NCBI GenBank assembly: GCA_013285405.1
Contig: CP053446.1
Location: forward strand, 248,001 to 312,000
DNA: 64,000 nt
Direction of reading: 5' to 3'
Source: Ignavibacteriota bacterium
GTDB lineage: Bacteria; Bacteroidota; Ignavibacteria; Ignavibacteriales; Ignavibacteriaceae
The notes beneath the pieces are model-generated. The model did not search any database. It had not been told where the DNA came from and worked only from the letters and a program-made list of their open reading frames with translations. Below are positions 38,273 through 46,796 of the stretch, in pieces; position 1 is the first letter of the stretch, and each line of letters begins with the position of its first letter. Both the position numbers and the translations under genes were made by a program.

Positions 38273-39163
38273 TTATTCTAATGTGATATTTTTATTTTGA
38301 ATGTTTGTTCCTGTATCAAGCTCATTATAATTAAGTTCTGAACCAAGAAGACTATGTGGTATTAAAAATATGATAAACATCAATATCGAAGCAAATAAAA
38401 TCCATCGTTTAGGGTGTTTAAATTTATAAATAGAAATCAGAGCGAGCAGCCAGCCGATAAAGCCAAGTAAAATTTTGTTGTCTGTTAAATCGTGACCAAA
38501 TGGAAATCCCGTCCAGAACTCACCGAATGCATATTTCTGAACGATTGGACCAAAAATAAATCCACCAATTATTACAAAAATAAAAGTGAGTATAGTTAAT
38601 GATTTAAACTTTTTACTCTCATTTTCACCAGGAGTGCCTGCCTGTCCGGTTGGCAGGTATTCGTGTTTGGTAGAAAAATATTGAAGTCCTGTTCGGGTGG
38701 AGAGCAGCATTGCACCGAAAATAAATATGATGTGAGGAATCAAGAATTCTAGGGGAACATCTCCTTTGAATCTGATGATCACTTCTCCATCTTCAGGAAG
38801 TTTTTTTATAAGATCATCTTTCTGCAAAATAATATGATAAATTAATTTCCCCGCCGGAGGTTGATGAGGAAGGAATGCAATTAATTTTTCATCTTGTCTG
38901 AGCAGTTCAACATTTGTCCAATCATCGTTTGTTTTGTATCGCTTCCACACCAGAAATCCAGTAACATTGTTTTCTCCGACTGTAATATCAATTTGATGAT
39001 CACCTTCTCCACCGTGAGTTCTGTCAAGCTTATAATCAATAATTTGGTTACCGATTTTTGTTTCACCACTGATTGGATAAGTTGGACCCGTCACTCTTTG
39101 AAACACCGCAGTAATAACTGTAAGTGCAAAAGCAATCAGCCAAAGTAAGATGGATTTTTTCAT
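38273..39163 (-). CDS. hypothetical membrane protein with an in-frame palindromic insert
   Basis: A 296-residue protein of unknown function. An N-terminal helix (SILLWLIAFALTVITAVF) is followed by a ~110-residue extracytoplasmic beta-rich domain, then four helices (about 135-155, 190-210, 228-245 and 252-272). Between the second and third helices the peptide YLPTGQAGTPGE is partly encoded by a 21-base palindrome (38637-38657) inserted in frame. It lies 53 bp after the TonB-receptor gene and abuts xseA. No enzyme motif seen. Confidence 0.65.
   Translation of the reverse strand: MKKSILLWLIAFALTVITAVFQRVTGPTYPISGETKIGNQIIDYKLDRTHGGEGDHQIDITVGENNVTGFLVWKRYKTNDDWTNVELLRQDEKLIAFLPHQPPAGKLIYHIILQKDDLIKKLPEDGEVIIRFKGDVPLEFLIPHIIFIFGAMLLSTRTGLQYFSTKHEYLPTGQAGTPGENESKKFKSLTILTFIFVIIGGFIFGPIVQKYAFGEFWTGFPFGHDLTDNKILLGFIGWLLALISIYKFKHPKRWILFASILMFIIFLIPHSLLGSELNYNELDTGTNIQNKNITLE
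38637..38657. repeat. palindromic element within a membrane-protein gene
   Basis: CCTGCC (38637-38642) pairs with GGCAGG (38652-38657) inside the coding sequence. Its length (21 bases) keeps the frame and adds roughly L-P-T-G-Q-A-G in a cytoplasmic or periplasmic loop. Confidence 0.75.
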
Positions 39164-39216
39164 TGATGATGAACTGTGAGAATTATTTTGAATTTTTTCT
39201 AACTGAAAAATAAGTA

Positions 39217-41748
39217 TTAAAACCTCACACTGAAACCGAGTGTAGGAATAATCGGTAACATTGTTGTTGTTTCTCTGCCGAGTGTAAGATCATCATTAAC
39301 AAAGTAATCATAACCCACAACATTAGAATGATTATAAACATTAATGACATCCAGATAAATAACCCAGTCAAGATCCCACCAATCTGCAAAAGCATTTATG
39401 CGCAAATCCAACCTGTGATATTCAGGTTTGCGTGAATTAAGTTTTTTGTCTGCAAAATCAACATCAAATATTACAGGATTATCGCCGTCAGGATTAATAT
39501 TTCTTGTTGCAATAACGGGGGTTTCCGGTATCCCATCCAGATCCTGATCAGTTAAAATAATTCTTGGTTTTACACCTGCTGGTTGACTAATCGGAAATCC
39601 AGATCCAAATTGCCATCTTACTCCAAGCTCAAGCCAACTGTTAATCTGATAATTTAAAACTACATTAACAGTATGTCTCTGATCAAAATTGAATGGATAT
39701 TTAATTTCATCTTCATATCTGTTTGCAAATGCCAATGCATACGAAACCCAGCCTGAAAATCTGCTTTCATAAAAAGTATTTTTCTTTGAGAGAAAAAATT
39801 CAAATCCATACGCTTCACCAAAAGCAGAATTAACTGGAATCTGAGTTAATGAATCACCGCTGAAAGTTGCTGGTAAAGTCCAGCCGGAAGAATATCTTGG
39901 ATCTTTTCCGGGAATCGGTTCAGTATAAAATCTATCACCCTGAAGTTTTTGAGGTCGGTAAAGATTATCAAAATCTTTATAATAACCTTCGACCCTTGTA
40001 CTCCATTCACCGCTCAGCCATCTTTCAATCCCGAGCACGTAATGAACGGCTCTTTCAGCTACAAGTGTTGATGTATATCGGTCTGAAAGATCGTAGAGAG
40101 TTCCCTGGTCAAAAAACTTTTCATAACCAGGTGATTGGTAATATAACCCCCATACAGCTCGAAGTGTTGTTAATTCATCAAATGCATAGGACATAGATAT
40201 TCTCGGTGCTAAATATGCTTTTTCCAGAATATTATAATAATCTAATCTTAGACTTGGCTGAAATGTGAGTTGCTCATTGAGCTTAATATTATCCTGAACA
40301 TAAGCTCTGTAACGATTATAGTATTTAACATCTTTAATGTCATCAAGTGCAGCTCTGAACTGCGGATTAGAATTAAAGACCGCTTCAAGTTCTTCATCGA
40401 GATCAAAAGTAAAATCTATTGTAGTCTTCATAAAGTCAGCACCAAATCCTGATTCGATTATGTGATCATTAAGTATGTAAGTAAATTTATCATCAACAGA
40501 ATATTTTTCATAAAAAAAATCACCACCGAACGAAAATCGTAAAAGATACGGAGCTAATGTATCAGGAATTGTGTTTTCAAAAGCTCCACGATTTAATGAA
40601 GGATCCAGTATCTGAGAATCGAAATCTGTTGTACCATTATTTCTGTAATAAGAGACAATTAATTTGTTTAAGGTATTTCGGTTCGGTGCATAATGCCATG
40701 CGCTGGATATTAAATCATTGTTGGTAATATTATAAACTCCAACGCTGTCGGGAGTTGTTCTTTCTTCAGCACTGACAACATCTACTGCATCTCTTGATAA
40801 AATACCATTGAATAAAAATTTGTGTCCATCGTACGGACCAATTACAATTTTGCCCTGTAAATCATAAAAACTCGGGAAGCTTGTATTCTCATCTACAAGT
40901 CCTGCATTCTTGACGAATGGTTCCATAATCAAATCATAATAAGTTCTTCTTGAATTGAACAGCCAGCTTCCTCTTAAGTTAAACGGATTCTTTCCTTCTA
41001 AAACTATATTTGCATCGACAATGGAGATATTTACATTACCACTTAAACTCTTAGAAGTAGTTCCTTCGCGGTTCGTTACATCCAGCACGGCAGATAATCT
41101 GTCACCATATTTTGCAGGGAATCCTCCCGAAATTAAATCAACATTTTCGACTGCATCAGGATTGAACATACTCACGACACCATAAAGTCTGTAGGGATTG
41201 AATACTTCAACGTCATCAAGAATTATTAAATTCTGATCAGGTCCGCTTCCTCTTACAATCAGTTGAGAAGAAAAATCATTTGGTGCAAGTACTCCGGGTA
41301 ATGATTGAAGCGTTCTGAAAACATCTTCAACAGCACCGGCAAGAATTTTTGCGTCTCTCGGATTAAGATCAATCAGGCTTGTTCTTGTATCTCTTTGATC
41401 CTGGCTTTTTACATCAATGACTTCCACATTCTGCAGCTCAATTGCGATTGGCTCAAGCTCAACATTTAATTCAGTTGTCTTATCTGCTTCAATATTTACA
41501 TCAATGGTTTTTGACTCATATCCAATCAGACTGAATTTAACCTCGTATCTGCCCAACGGAATTCCGATAATCTCATAAGTCCCATCCAGCTTGCTTGCAG
41601 TTCCGGTATGAGTATCAAGAATAATTATATTAACGAATGGCAATGCTGATGAACCATCGGAGATTTTCCCTTTCAATTTTCCATTCTGCGCAAAAGAAAT
41701 TGAGGAAAGAAAAATCAGAAGCAATATGAAAGAAATAATTTTCAACAA
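39217..41748 (-). CDS. TonB-dependent receptor with CarboxypepD_reg-like domain
   Basis: An 843-residue outer-membrane transporter. After a signal peptide (MLKIISFILLLIFLSSISFAQ) comes a ~80-residue carboxypeptidase-regulatory-like beta domain (GKLKGKISDGSSALPFVNIIILD), then a plug domain with LQSLPGVLAPNDFSSQLIVRGSGPDQNLIILDDVEVFNPYR and a barrel ending in ...IPTLGFSVRF (terminal Phe). Import is powered by TonB-ExbBD encoded elsewhere. There is no SusD partner, so glycan uptake of the Sus type is not supported; the ligand is unknown. A hypothetical secreted protein precedes it by 26 bp. Confidence 0.92.
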   Translation of the reverse strand: MLKIISFILLLIFLSSISFAQNGKLKGKISDGSSALPFVNIIILDTHTGTASKLDGTYEIIGIPLGRYEVKFSLIGYESKTIDVNIEADKTTELNVELEPIAIELQNVEVIDVKSQDQRDTRTSLIDLNPRDAKILAGAVEDVFRTLQSLPGVLAPNDFSSQLIVRGSGPDQNLIILDDVEVFNPYRLYGVVSMFNPDAVENVDLISGGFPAKYGDRLSAVLDVTNREGTTSKSLSGNVNISIVDANIVLEGKNPFNLRGSWLFNSRRTYYDLIMEPFVKNAGLVDENTSFPSFYDLQGKIVIGPYDGHKFLFNGILSRDAVDVVSAEERTTPDSVGVYNITNNDLISSAWHYAPNRNTLNKLIVSYYRNNGTTDFDSQILDPSLNRGAFENTIPDTLAPYLLRFSFGGDFFYEKYSVDDKFTYILNDHIIESGFGADFMKTTIDFTFDLDEELEAVFNSNPQFRAALDDIKDVKYYNRYRAYVQDNIKLNEQLTFQPSLRLDYYNILEKAYLAPRISMSYAFDELTTLRAVWGLYYQSPGYEKFFDQGTLYDLSDRYTSTLVAERAVHYVLGIERWLSGEWSTRVEGYYKDFDNLYRPQKLQGDRFYTEPIPGKDPRYSSGWTLPATFSGDSLTQIPVNSAFGEAYGFEFFLSKKNTFYESRFSGWVSYALAFANRYEDEIKYPFNFDQRHTVNVVLNYQINSWLELGVRWQFGSGFPISQPAGVKPRIILTDQDLDGIPETPVIATRNINPDGDNPVIFDVDFADKKLNSRKPEYHRLDLRINAFADWWDLDWVIYLDVINVYNHSNVVGYDYFVNDDLTLGRETTTMLPIIPTLGFSVRF

Positions 41749-41774
41749 GTCTTAATTAACAATTCTAAAATTAT

Positions 41775-42653
41775 TTAACTATAACAAAATCGGGTGGTAA
41801 ATAAGTAGCTGAAAAGGTAATAACTCAATTGATATAAAACGAGAAAAGCCCGGAATAAAACCCCGATATAAATTTCCTGGAAACTTGTACCGTTTGTGTG
41901 AAAAGTAAAATTGCTTCTGCAGCGAATGTATGTGGTGAATGTATCAAATATTGTAAAGAGACCGACTGAAAATTCAGGACTGATACCCTGATTAGTATCA
42001 AAGTTTGAGTAGAGAGTTATCCCGGGTGATACAAATTCTAAACCCGGAACTTCGAAAATTTTTTTATAACCTGCACGAAGATACCCCGGGTCTTCCAAAT
42101 TAAAAATATAACTGTACTCGATAGAAATAAAACCTGATGGATAGTTTAAACTTTTAGAACGAAATGATATAATTGGAATTTCTTTTGTCAAACTAAAATA
42201 ATTTTGCTGTGATACTGCTACAAAGCTGGGATATGGAATCAGCAACATCGACGAACCGAATAAACAGATCGTAAGAAGATCAGAGCCTTCTTTAATTTTT
42301 GGTTCAAACGGTATATCAAAATCAAATACTTCACTTGTATCTATTGACCCCAATTTAGTTTCTGTTATTATAACAAAATTTACTACGGTATCAATGAATG
42401 CAAGATCATTTATAATAATTTCAGCTTTATGCAGATCTACATAATTTGCTGACACTGTGTATTCATATTTTTCTTCTAAAACAACTTTTGATTTGCACAC
42501 TTCGCTTGTATAAAAGGAAAGTTTAAAGGTGTATGGTAACTCCCGCGTGCAATAAGCATCTATCAGATAAACCTCAATTGAATCTGTTTGACCAAATGAT
42601 ATATTTGAACAAGCAAGTATTAAAATCAGAAATATTGTTCGGGTGAATTTCAT
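41775..42653 (-). CDS. hypothetical secreted protein upstream of a TonB receptor
   Basis: A 292-residue protein not recognised. The signal peptide is clear (MKFTRTIFLILILACSNISFGQ). The N-terminal part has a Cys pair (DAYCTRELPYTFKLSFYTSEVCKSK) in a beta-rich domain. The middle and C-terminal parts contain barrel-like strands (GYLRAGYKKIFEVPGLEFVSPGITLYS) and aromatic stretches to the end. Probably an outer-membrane or periplasmic protein acting with the receptor that starts 26 bp downstream; this link is inferred from spacing. Confidence 0.55.
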   Translation of the reverse strand: MKFTRTIFLILILACSNISFGQTDSIEVYLIDAYCTRELPYTFKLSFYTSEVCKSKVVLEEKYEYTVSANYVDLHKAEIIINDLAFIDTVVNFVIITETKLGSIDTSEVFDFDIPFEPKIKEGSDLLTICLFGSSMLLIPYPSFVAVSQQNYFSLTKEIPIISFRSKSLNYPSGFISIEYSYIFNLEDPGYLRAGYKKIFEVPGLEFVSPGITLYSNFDTNQGISPEFSVGLFTIFDTFTTYIRCRSNFTFHTNGTSFQEIYIGVLFRAFLVLYQLSYYLFSYLFTTRFCYS

Positions 42654-42991
42654 TCTTTATATAAATAAAAAGTTACTTCTCTCAAATTTATAAAAATCGA
42701 ATGTCAGTTTAATACCTTTTTATCATACATAAATAAATCTAGTGTGACTTCATTTCAGGATAAAATATTAATGATACTAATTGTATGAACAAATTTGTTC
42801 AATGTGAATTGAACGGATTATACCCAATCACAATGACTATGATTCGCATAAACTTTTGTTGTATATTTAAATGTTCGTTCTTCGGGTTGTCTTGATCATT
42901 AAAAATCTTCCACTGCGCCAGGCGCGAAAATCGTTAGCTGTATGTTTTAAACAGCATTTTATTAACTCATCATAATAAATCGATTAGTAAT
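42654..42991. other. intergenic region before the cytochrome b/molybdopterin fusion
   Basis: No gene seen. It holds a perfect 14-bp palindrome GAACAAATTTGTTC (42787-42800), possibly an operator, and a short GC-rich patch GCGCCAGGCGCG at about 42917-42928, next to CGTTAGC, which stands out from the AT-rich surroundings. The two genes either side point away from each other, so promoters for both should lie here. Confidence 0.5.
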
Positions 42992-44665
42992 ATGTTCACT
43001 CATTTTGATGACAAAGAAAAAGCCGTCCTTTATCCACCAGACAGACGGTTATTCATAGGTCCGAAACCTCATGTTTTTTTAATTGCTGGTATTTTGTTTT
43101 TAGCAACGGTCGGAGTTGCATGGTTACAATATTTATTTAATGGTTTGCCCGCAGATCCTTCTGTAAAATTACTTTCAATTCCTGAAACAGGTCCCACAGG
43201 TTTTCCAATCTGGATAATACTTTGTCATTGGGTAAATTTTTTCTTTATTGTAATTCTGGTAAGAAGCGGATTATCAATTTTAATGGATCATCCCCGACTA
43301 TATTTTAACAATGGATGTGTACCGGGAAGTGAGTGGATAAAATTTACACCTGTAAAAGTACCTACTGATAGATTGTGGACAGCAAAAGATGATGCTCGTT
43401 ATATAAGTCCACTCATTGGTTTGCCCGGATATCGACACACAGTAGGCATTGCCCGCGGATGGCATTTTATTCATGTTCCGTTTTTTGTATTGAACGGAGT
43501 GATATTCGTAATATTATTATTATTTGCAAGTGATCAATGGCAAAGAGTAGTGCCAACATCATGGCAAATTATTCCAGATGCATGGAGTGTGTTTGTACAT
43601 TATGCTACGTTTCATATGCCAATAGAACCAAATGGATTTTATTATTATAACGCACTACAAAAAATTTCTTACTTTGGTGTAATATTTATTCTAGCTCCGA
43701 CCGCTATGCTGAGTGGTATGTGTATGTCACCTGCAATAGAAAATCGATTTCACTGGCTGCCAAAATTATTCATCAATCGTCAGGGTGCCAGATCAGTGCA
43801 TTTTCTGGTAATGTTTAGTTATGTGATTTTTACAATTATTCATGTTAGTATGGTAGCAGCAACCGGTTTGGTTAGAAATATGAATCATATCACACTGGGA
43901 ACAGACAACGTATCAGATCCTACAGGACTTTATATCGGATTAATTATCATTGGTTTTACAGCAGGATTTTGTGTGTATGCTCATTGGGTATCATGGAACA
44001 AACCGCGTTGGGTTCAAAAGAATGGTTCTCTTGTCAACGAAAAATTATGGGAGGCTACTATTAATCGTTTAAAGCCTGTCCAACATTTTGAAAAAAAAGA
44101 TATAACTAATTACTTTTGGCCAAATGGTAAATTGCCCACTTCTGATAAATGGAAAAAACTTGCAGTAAATAATTTTAAAGATTATAAACTAAAAGTTGGA
44201 GGTTTGGTAGAAAACCCGGTCGAATTATCATTAGATGACATGAAAAAACTTGCAGAGGATCAAACCATAACGATGCATCACTGCATTCAGGGCTGGTCAG
44301 GAATTGCACAATGGAGAGGGCTATCTATTAAAACGCTTGTGGAATTGGTAAAGCCACATCCATCAGTTAAAACAGTTGCGTTTTATTCATTCGGAGAAGG
44401 ATTATTTGGTGGAGTTTATTATGATACTCACACACTGGATAATTGTCTGAAGCCCGGTGCATTGTTAGCATGGGAAATGAATTATGAACCACTACCTGAA
44501 GTTTATGGAGCTCCACTCCGATTAAGAATTGAAAATCAATTAGGATACAAAATGGTAAAATGGATTGAACGGATTGAGTTTGTGGAAACACATAAAACTT
44601 TGGGAAAAGGCTTTGGTGGTAAAAATGAAGATGATGAATATTTTGATCTGCTTGCCAATACATAA
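42992..44665 (+). CDS. fused cytochrome b membrane domain and sulfite-oxidase-type molybdopterin domain
   Basis: A 557-residue single-chain protein. The first ~350 residues form four to five membrane helices with histidines placed as haem ligands (LCHWVNFFF, ARGWHFIHVPFFVLNG, VHFLVMFSYVIFTIIHVSM), the cytochrome b561 / Ni-Fe hydrogenase b-subunit type. Residues ~385-545 are a sulfite-oxidase-family molybdopterin domain: KVGGLVENPVELSLDDMKKL, the Mo-binding cysteine C431 in HHCIQGWSGIAQWRGL, and APLRLRIENQLGYKMVKWIERIEF. MsrP/YedY and its haem partner YedZ are normally separate; here both are joined. No Tat signal precedes the Mo domain. A membrane redox enzyme is well supported; its substrate is unknown. 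Confidence 0.85.
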   Translation: MFTHFDDKEKAVLYPPDRRLFIGPKPHVFLIAGILFLATVGVAWLQYLFNGLPADPSVKLLSIPETGPTGFPIWIILCHWVNFFFIVILVRSGLSILMDHPRLYFNNGCVPGSEWIKFTPVKVPTDRLWTAKDDARYISPLIGLPGYRHTVGIARGWHFIHVPFFVLNGVIFVILLLFASDQWQRVVPTSWQIIPDAWSVFVHYATFHMPIEPNGFYYYNALQKISYFGVIFILAPTAMLSGMCMSPAIENRFHWLPKLFINRQGARSVHFLVMFSYVIFTIIHVSMVAATGLVRNMNHITLGTDNVSDPTGLYIGLIIIGFTAGFCVYAHWVSWNKPRWVQKNGSLVNEKLWEATINRLKPVQHFEKKDITNYFWPNGKLPTSDKWKKLAVNNFKDYKLKVGGLVENPVELSLDDMKKLAEDQTITMHHCIQGWSGIAQWRGLSIKTLVELVKPHPSVKTVAFYSFGEGLFGGVYYDTHTLDNCLKPGALLAWEMNYEPLPEVYGAPLRLRIENQLGYKMVKWIERIEFVETHKTLGKGFGGKNEDDEYFDLLANT

Positions 44666-44692
44666 TAAGAGACTCCTGAAAAGTTTTAGTTT

Positions 44693-44740
44693 GTCATATT
44701 GAACGACCTGCCTGCCGGTAAGGCAGGAGTGAAATATCTT
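44693..44740. repeat. palindromic interspersed element
   Basis: CCTGCCTGCCGG...AAGGCAGG (44707-44727) sits within flanks GTCATATTGAACGA and GAGTGAAATATCTT. It lies in the 239-bp space after the fusion gene, which otherwise shows nothing clear. Confidence 0.75.
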
Positions 44741-44904
44741 GTTTTAAATTGAAAAGAGTGACACATTAATAATAATTCAGAAGTCTCAATGACTTATTCA
44801 CAAAGCAGACGGATAAAATAAAATATAAAACTATTTAACTCACGCTTTGCTAATAAACTTTAAGATAACAAATTTCAGTCAAACGGTTTTCCTTTCTTTT
44901 TGAA

Positions 44905-45705
44905 ATGTATAAAACAAGAATAACAGCACTGCTCAGAAAACTAAAACTAATGCATTACAGTGATCGGATGAATTTCTATTATCAGAAATATAGAAACCGA
45001 TCCATTAACAGGATATTTAAAGAAAAAAATCCGGATGTGGTTCTTCCACCTGATTATATGATTTATGAATCTTTTCAGATGAACTATGAAAATTATTTCA
45101 ATGACAGTCTTGACACAGCAAAATGGCTTATCAGCTATTTTGAAAATTATATCAGCTTAAAAAATATTAGGCTACTTGAATGGGGCTGTGGTCCGGCAAG
45201 AATTATTCGTCATCTTCCAAAATTGCTGGACAACACTTGTGAAATTTATGGATCAGATTACAATCACGAAACGATTGGGTGGTGTGAAAAAAATATTTCC
45301 GGAATTGATTTTTCAAAAAACAATCTTGAACCACCCCTCAAATTTCCAAACAACTTCTTTGATATTATTTATGCAACATCTGTCTTCACACATTTATCAG
45401 AAGAAATGCACTACGCTTGGCTGAATGAATTAAAAAGAGTATGCAAAACTAATGGAATAATTTTTCTGACTACACACGGAGATAATTGCAAGCCAAAATT
45501 ATCGGCTGATGAATTGAAAATTTTTGAATCGGGAAAACTTGTTATCAGAGGAAATGTTAAGGAAGGACACAGAACATTTGCTGCATATCAGCCACCTGAA
45601 TTTATGCGAAAACTTTTTTCTGAAGTTGAAATACTTGAACACTCGACAAGATCACCCGAAGGAAATTATATTCCGCAGGATGTTTGGATTGTCAGAAAGA
45701 AATAA
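44905..45705 (+). CDS. class I SAM-dependent methyltransferase
   Basis: A 266-residue methyltransferase: N-terminal ~90-residue helical region, then the SAM site LLEWGCGPARIIRHLPKLL, an acidic GSDYNHETIGWCEKNI and the post-motif FFDIIYATSVFTHLSEEMHYAWLNELKRVCKTNGIIFLTTHG. The substrate is not evident; similar domains occur in polysaccharide and O-antigen loci. It starts alone on the plus strand. Its 3' end abuts the detached end of a cystathionine gamma-lyase gene on the other strand. Confidence 0.83.
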   Translation: MYKTRITALLRKLKLMHYSDRMNFYYQKYRNRSINRIFKEKNPDVVLPPDYMIYESFQMNYENYFNDSLDTAKWLISYFENYISLKNIRLLEWGCGPARIIRHLPKLLDNTCEIYGSDYNHETIGWCEKNISGIDFSKNNLEPPLKFPNNFFDIIYATSVFTHLSEEMHYAWLNELKRVCKTNGIIFLTTHGDNCKPKLSADELKIFESGKLVIRGNVKEGHRTFAAYQPPEFMRKLFSEVEILEHSTRSPEGNYIPQDVWIVRKK

Positions 45706-45706
45706 A

Positions 45707-45805
45707 TTATTTTTTCAACGCTTGTTCAACATCAGTAATTAGATCTACAACATCTTCAATTCCAACAGAGAAACGAACCAAAGCATCTGTAAAACCATAC
45801 TTTTC
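45707..45805 (-). pseudogene. detached 33-codon 3' remnant of a cystathionine gamma-lyase gene
   Basis: Read on the minus strand this encodes E-K-Y-G-F-T-D-A-L-V-R-F-S-V-G-I-E-D-V followed by VDLITDVEQALKK and a stop. It aligns codon by codon with the last 33 codons of the intact gene at 46797 (EKYDFTDALVRFSVGIEDVEDLIDDVENALNK). The first two thirds are nearly identical; the end differs more. No start or upstream coding part remains. It ends inside an 11-bp repeat that also closes the MNT-HEPN module on the far side. Confidence 0.88.
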
Positions 45806-45814
45806 TTACTTAAT
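45804..45814. repeat. 11-bp direct repeat, left boundary of the MNT-HEPN module
   Basis: TCTTACTTAAT at 45804-45814 is repeated exactly at 46725-46735. The two copies bracket the mntA-hepT pair. The left copy overlaps the last bases of the gene-end remnant. Confidence 0.7.
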
Positions 45815-45822
45815 GAGAGTAA

Positions 45823-45853
45823 ATTGAGTTAGTGTATTAAAACTATATATTTA
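45823..45853 (+). promoter_or_regulatory. probable mntA-hepT promoter
   Basis: ATTG (45823-45826), a 19-base spacer, then TATATTTA (45846-45853), one mismatch from TAnnTTTG. It lies 39 bases before the mntA ATG. Confidence 0.45.
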
Positions 45854-45892
45854 TTAATTTTAATTGTAACTAAATATTTAATTGCTATTGTA

Positions 45893-46315
45893 ATGATTAA
45901 AGTAAATAAAGAAAAAATTGCAGAATTATTAATCAGAAATAAAAATATTTCATTCGCTTATTTGTTTGGTTCATATGCAAAAAATAAAATAAGGTTTGGA
46001 AGTGATCTGGATATTGGGATATATTTTAATGCTGAGCCAACAATCTTTGAAATCGGAATACTGGTTAATGAGCTTGAAGATATTACGGAACACGAGATTG
46101 ATTTAGTCAGCTTAAAGAACTTGTACGAAATAAATCCTAAACTCGCCTACTCAGTAGTTGCTGATGGAATATTACTTTTTTCAATTGATGAACAATTATT
46201 GGTTCAATACAAAAAAAATGTATTCCTAAAATATCTTGACTTTAAACCTGTAATTGATCTTTTTACCAGAAAATTGAATGAACGTATTTCTAATAACAAA
46301 TTCGCCGATTTTTAA
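45893..46315 (+). CDS. mntA: MNT-domain nucleotidyltransferase antitoxin (MntA type)
   Basis: A 140-residue minimal nucleotidyltransferase. The active-site pattern G26-S27 ... D38-L-D40 (in FLFGSYAKNKIRFGSDLDIGIYF) is intact, with a third acidic residue in HEIDLVSLKN. In known MntA-HepT pairs this enzyme adds AMP units to the HEPN toxin and silences it. It lies 3 bp before the HEPN gene. The C-terminal ~50 residues extend the usual core. Confidence 0.88.
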   Translation: MIKVNKEKIAELLIRNKNISFAYLFGSYAKNKIRFGSDLDIGIYFNAEPTIFEIGILVNELEDITEHEIDLVSLKNLYEINPKLAYSVVADGILLFSIDEQLLVQYKKNVFLKYLDFKPVIDLFTRKLNERISNNKFADF

Positions 46316-46318
46316 AAA

Positions 46319-46717
46319 ATGAATATTGATAAATTGACAAGACTTGAAGAAAATTTAAAAACCCTGGAACAGTTCAGAAATAGTTATTCACTCGATGATA
46401 TTATTTCCAACAAAATTGATGAGTGGGGACTCCGATACGGACTTTTCGAATCAATACAAATTATTATTGATATTTCCTGCAGCATAGTAGCAAATAAAAA
46501 TTTAGGCACTCCTAAAAATTATTCGGAATGCATATCATTATTAGTTTCCAATGATTATTTAAATAAAGATTTGGGTGAAAAGATAAAAAGTATGATAGGT
46601 CTTAGAAATTTATTAATTCACGAATATGGTATAATAGAAGTGAACAAACTATTTGCGAATCTTGATCATATAAATGATGTACGAAATTTTATTCAATCCA
46701 TTAAGTCAGCACTTTAG
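46319..46717 (+). CDS. hepT: HEPN-domain ribonuclease toxin (HepT type)
   Basis: A 132-residue HEPN protein (DUF86). The catalytic pattern is R96-x4-H101-x-Y103 (GLRNLLIHEYGII), where the tyrosine is the residue modified by MntA in studied pairs. It would act as an RNase when unmodified. The pair is bounded by an 11-bp direct repeat and lies between a methyltransferase gene and the transsulfuration genes. Confidence 0.88.
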   Translation: MNIDKLTRLEENLKTLEQFRNSYSLDDIISNKIDEWGLRYGLFESIQIIIDISCSIVANKNLGTPKNYSECISLLVSNDYLNKDLGEKIKSMIGLRNLLIHEYGIIEVNKLFANLDHINDVRNFIQSIKSAL

Positions 46718-46724
46718 TATCTAG

Positions 46725-46735
46725 TCTTACTTAAT
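46725..46735. repeat. 11-bp direct repeat, right boundary of the MNT-HEPN module
   Basis: Second copy of TCTTACTTAAT, 8 bases after the hepT stop. The spacing between copies is 910 bases. Confidence 0.7.
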
Positions 46736-46765
46736 AACTGCCCAATCAACATCTCTTATCAAACT

Positions 46766-46779
46766 TGCCTGCAGGCAGG
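46766..46779. repeat. short palindromic element CCTGCAGGCAGG
   Basis: TGCCTGCAGGCA (46767-46778) is a perfect 12-bp palindrome of the CCTGCC type between hepT and the cystathionine gamma-lyase gene. Next to it, GTCTTCTACATCTTC (46783-46797) repeats a piece of the gene end at 46832-46846. Confidence 0.55.
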
Positions 46780-46796
46780 AGCGTCTTCTACATCTT

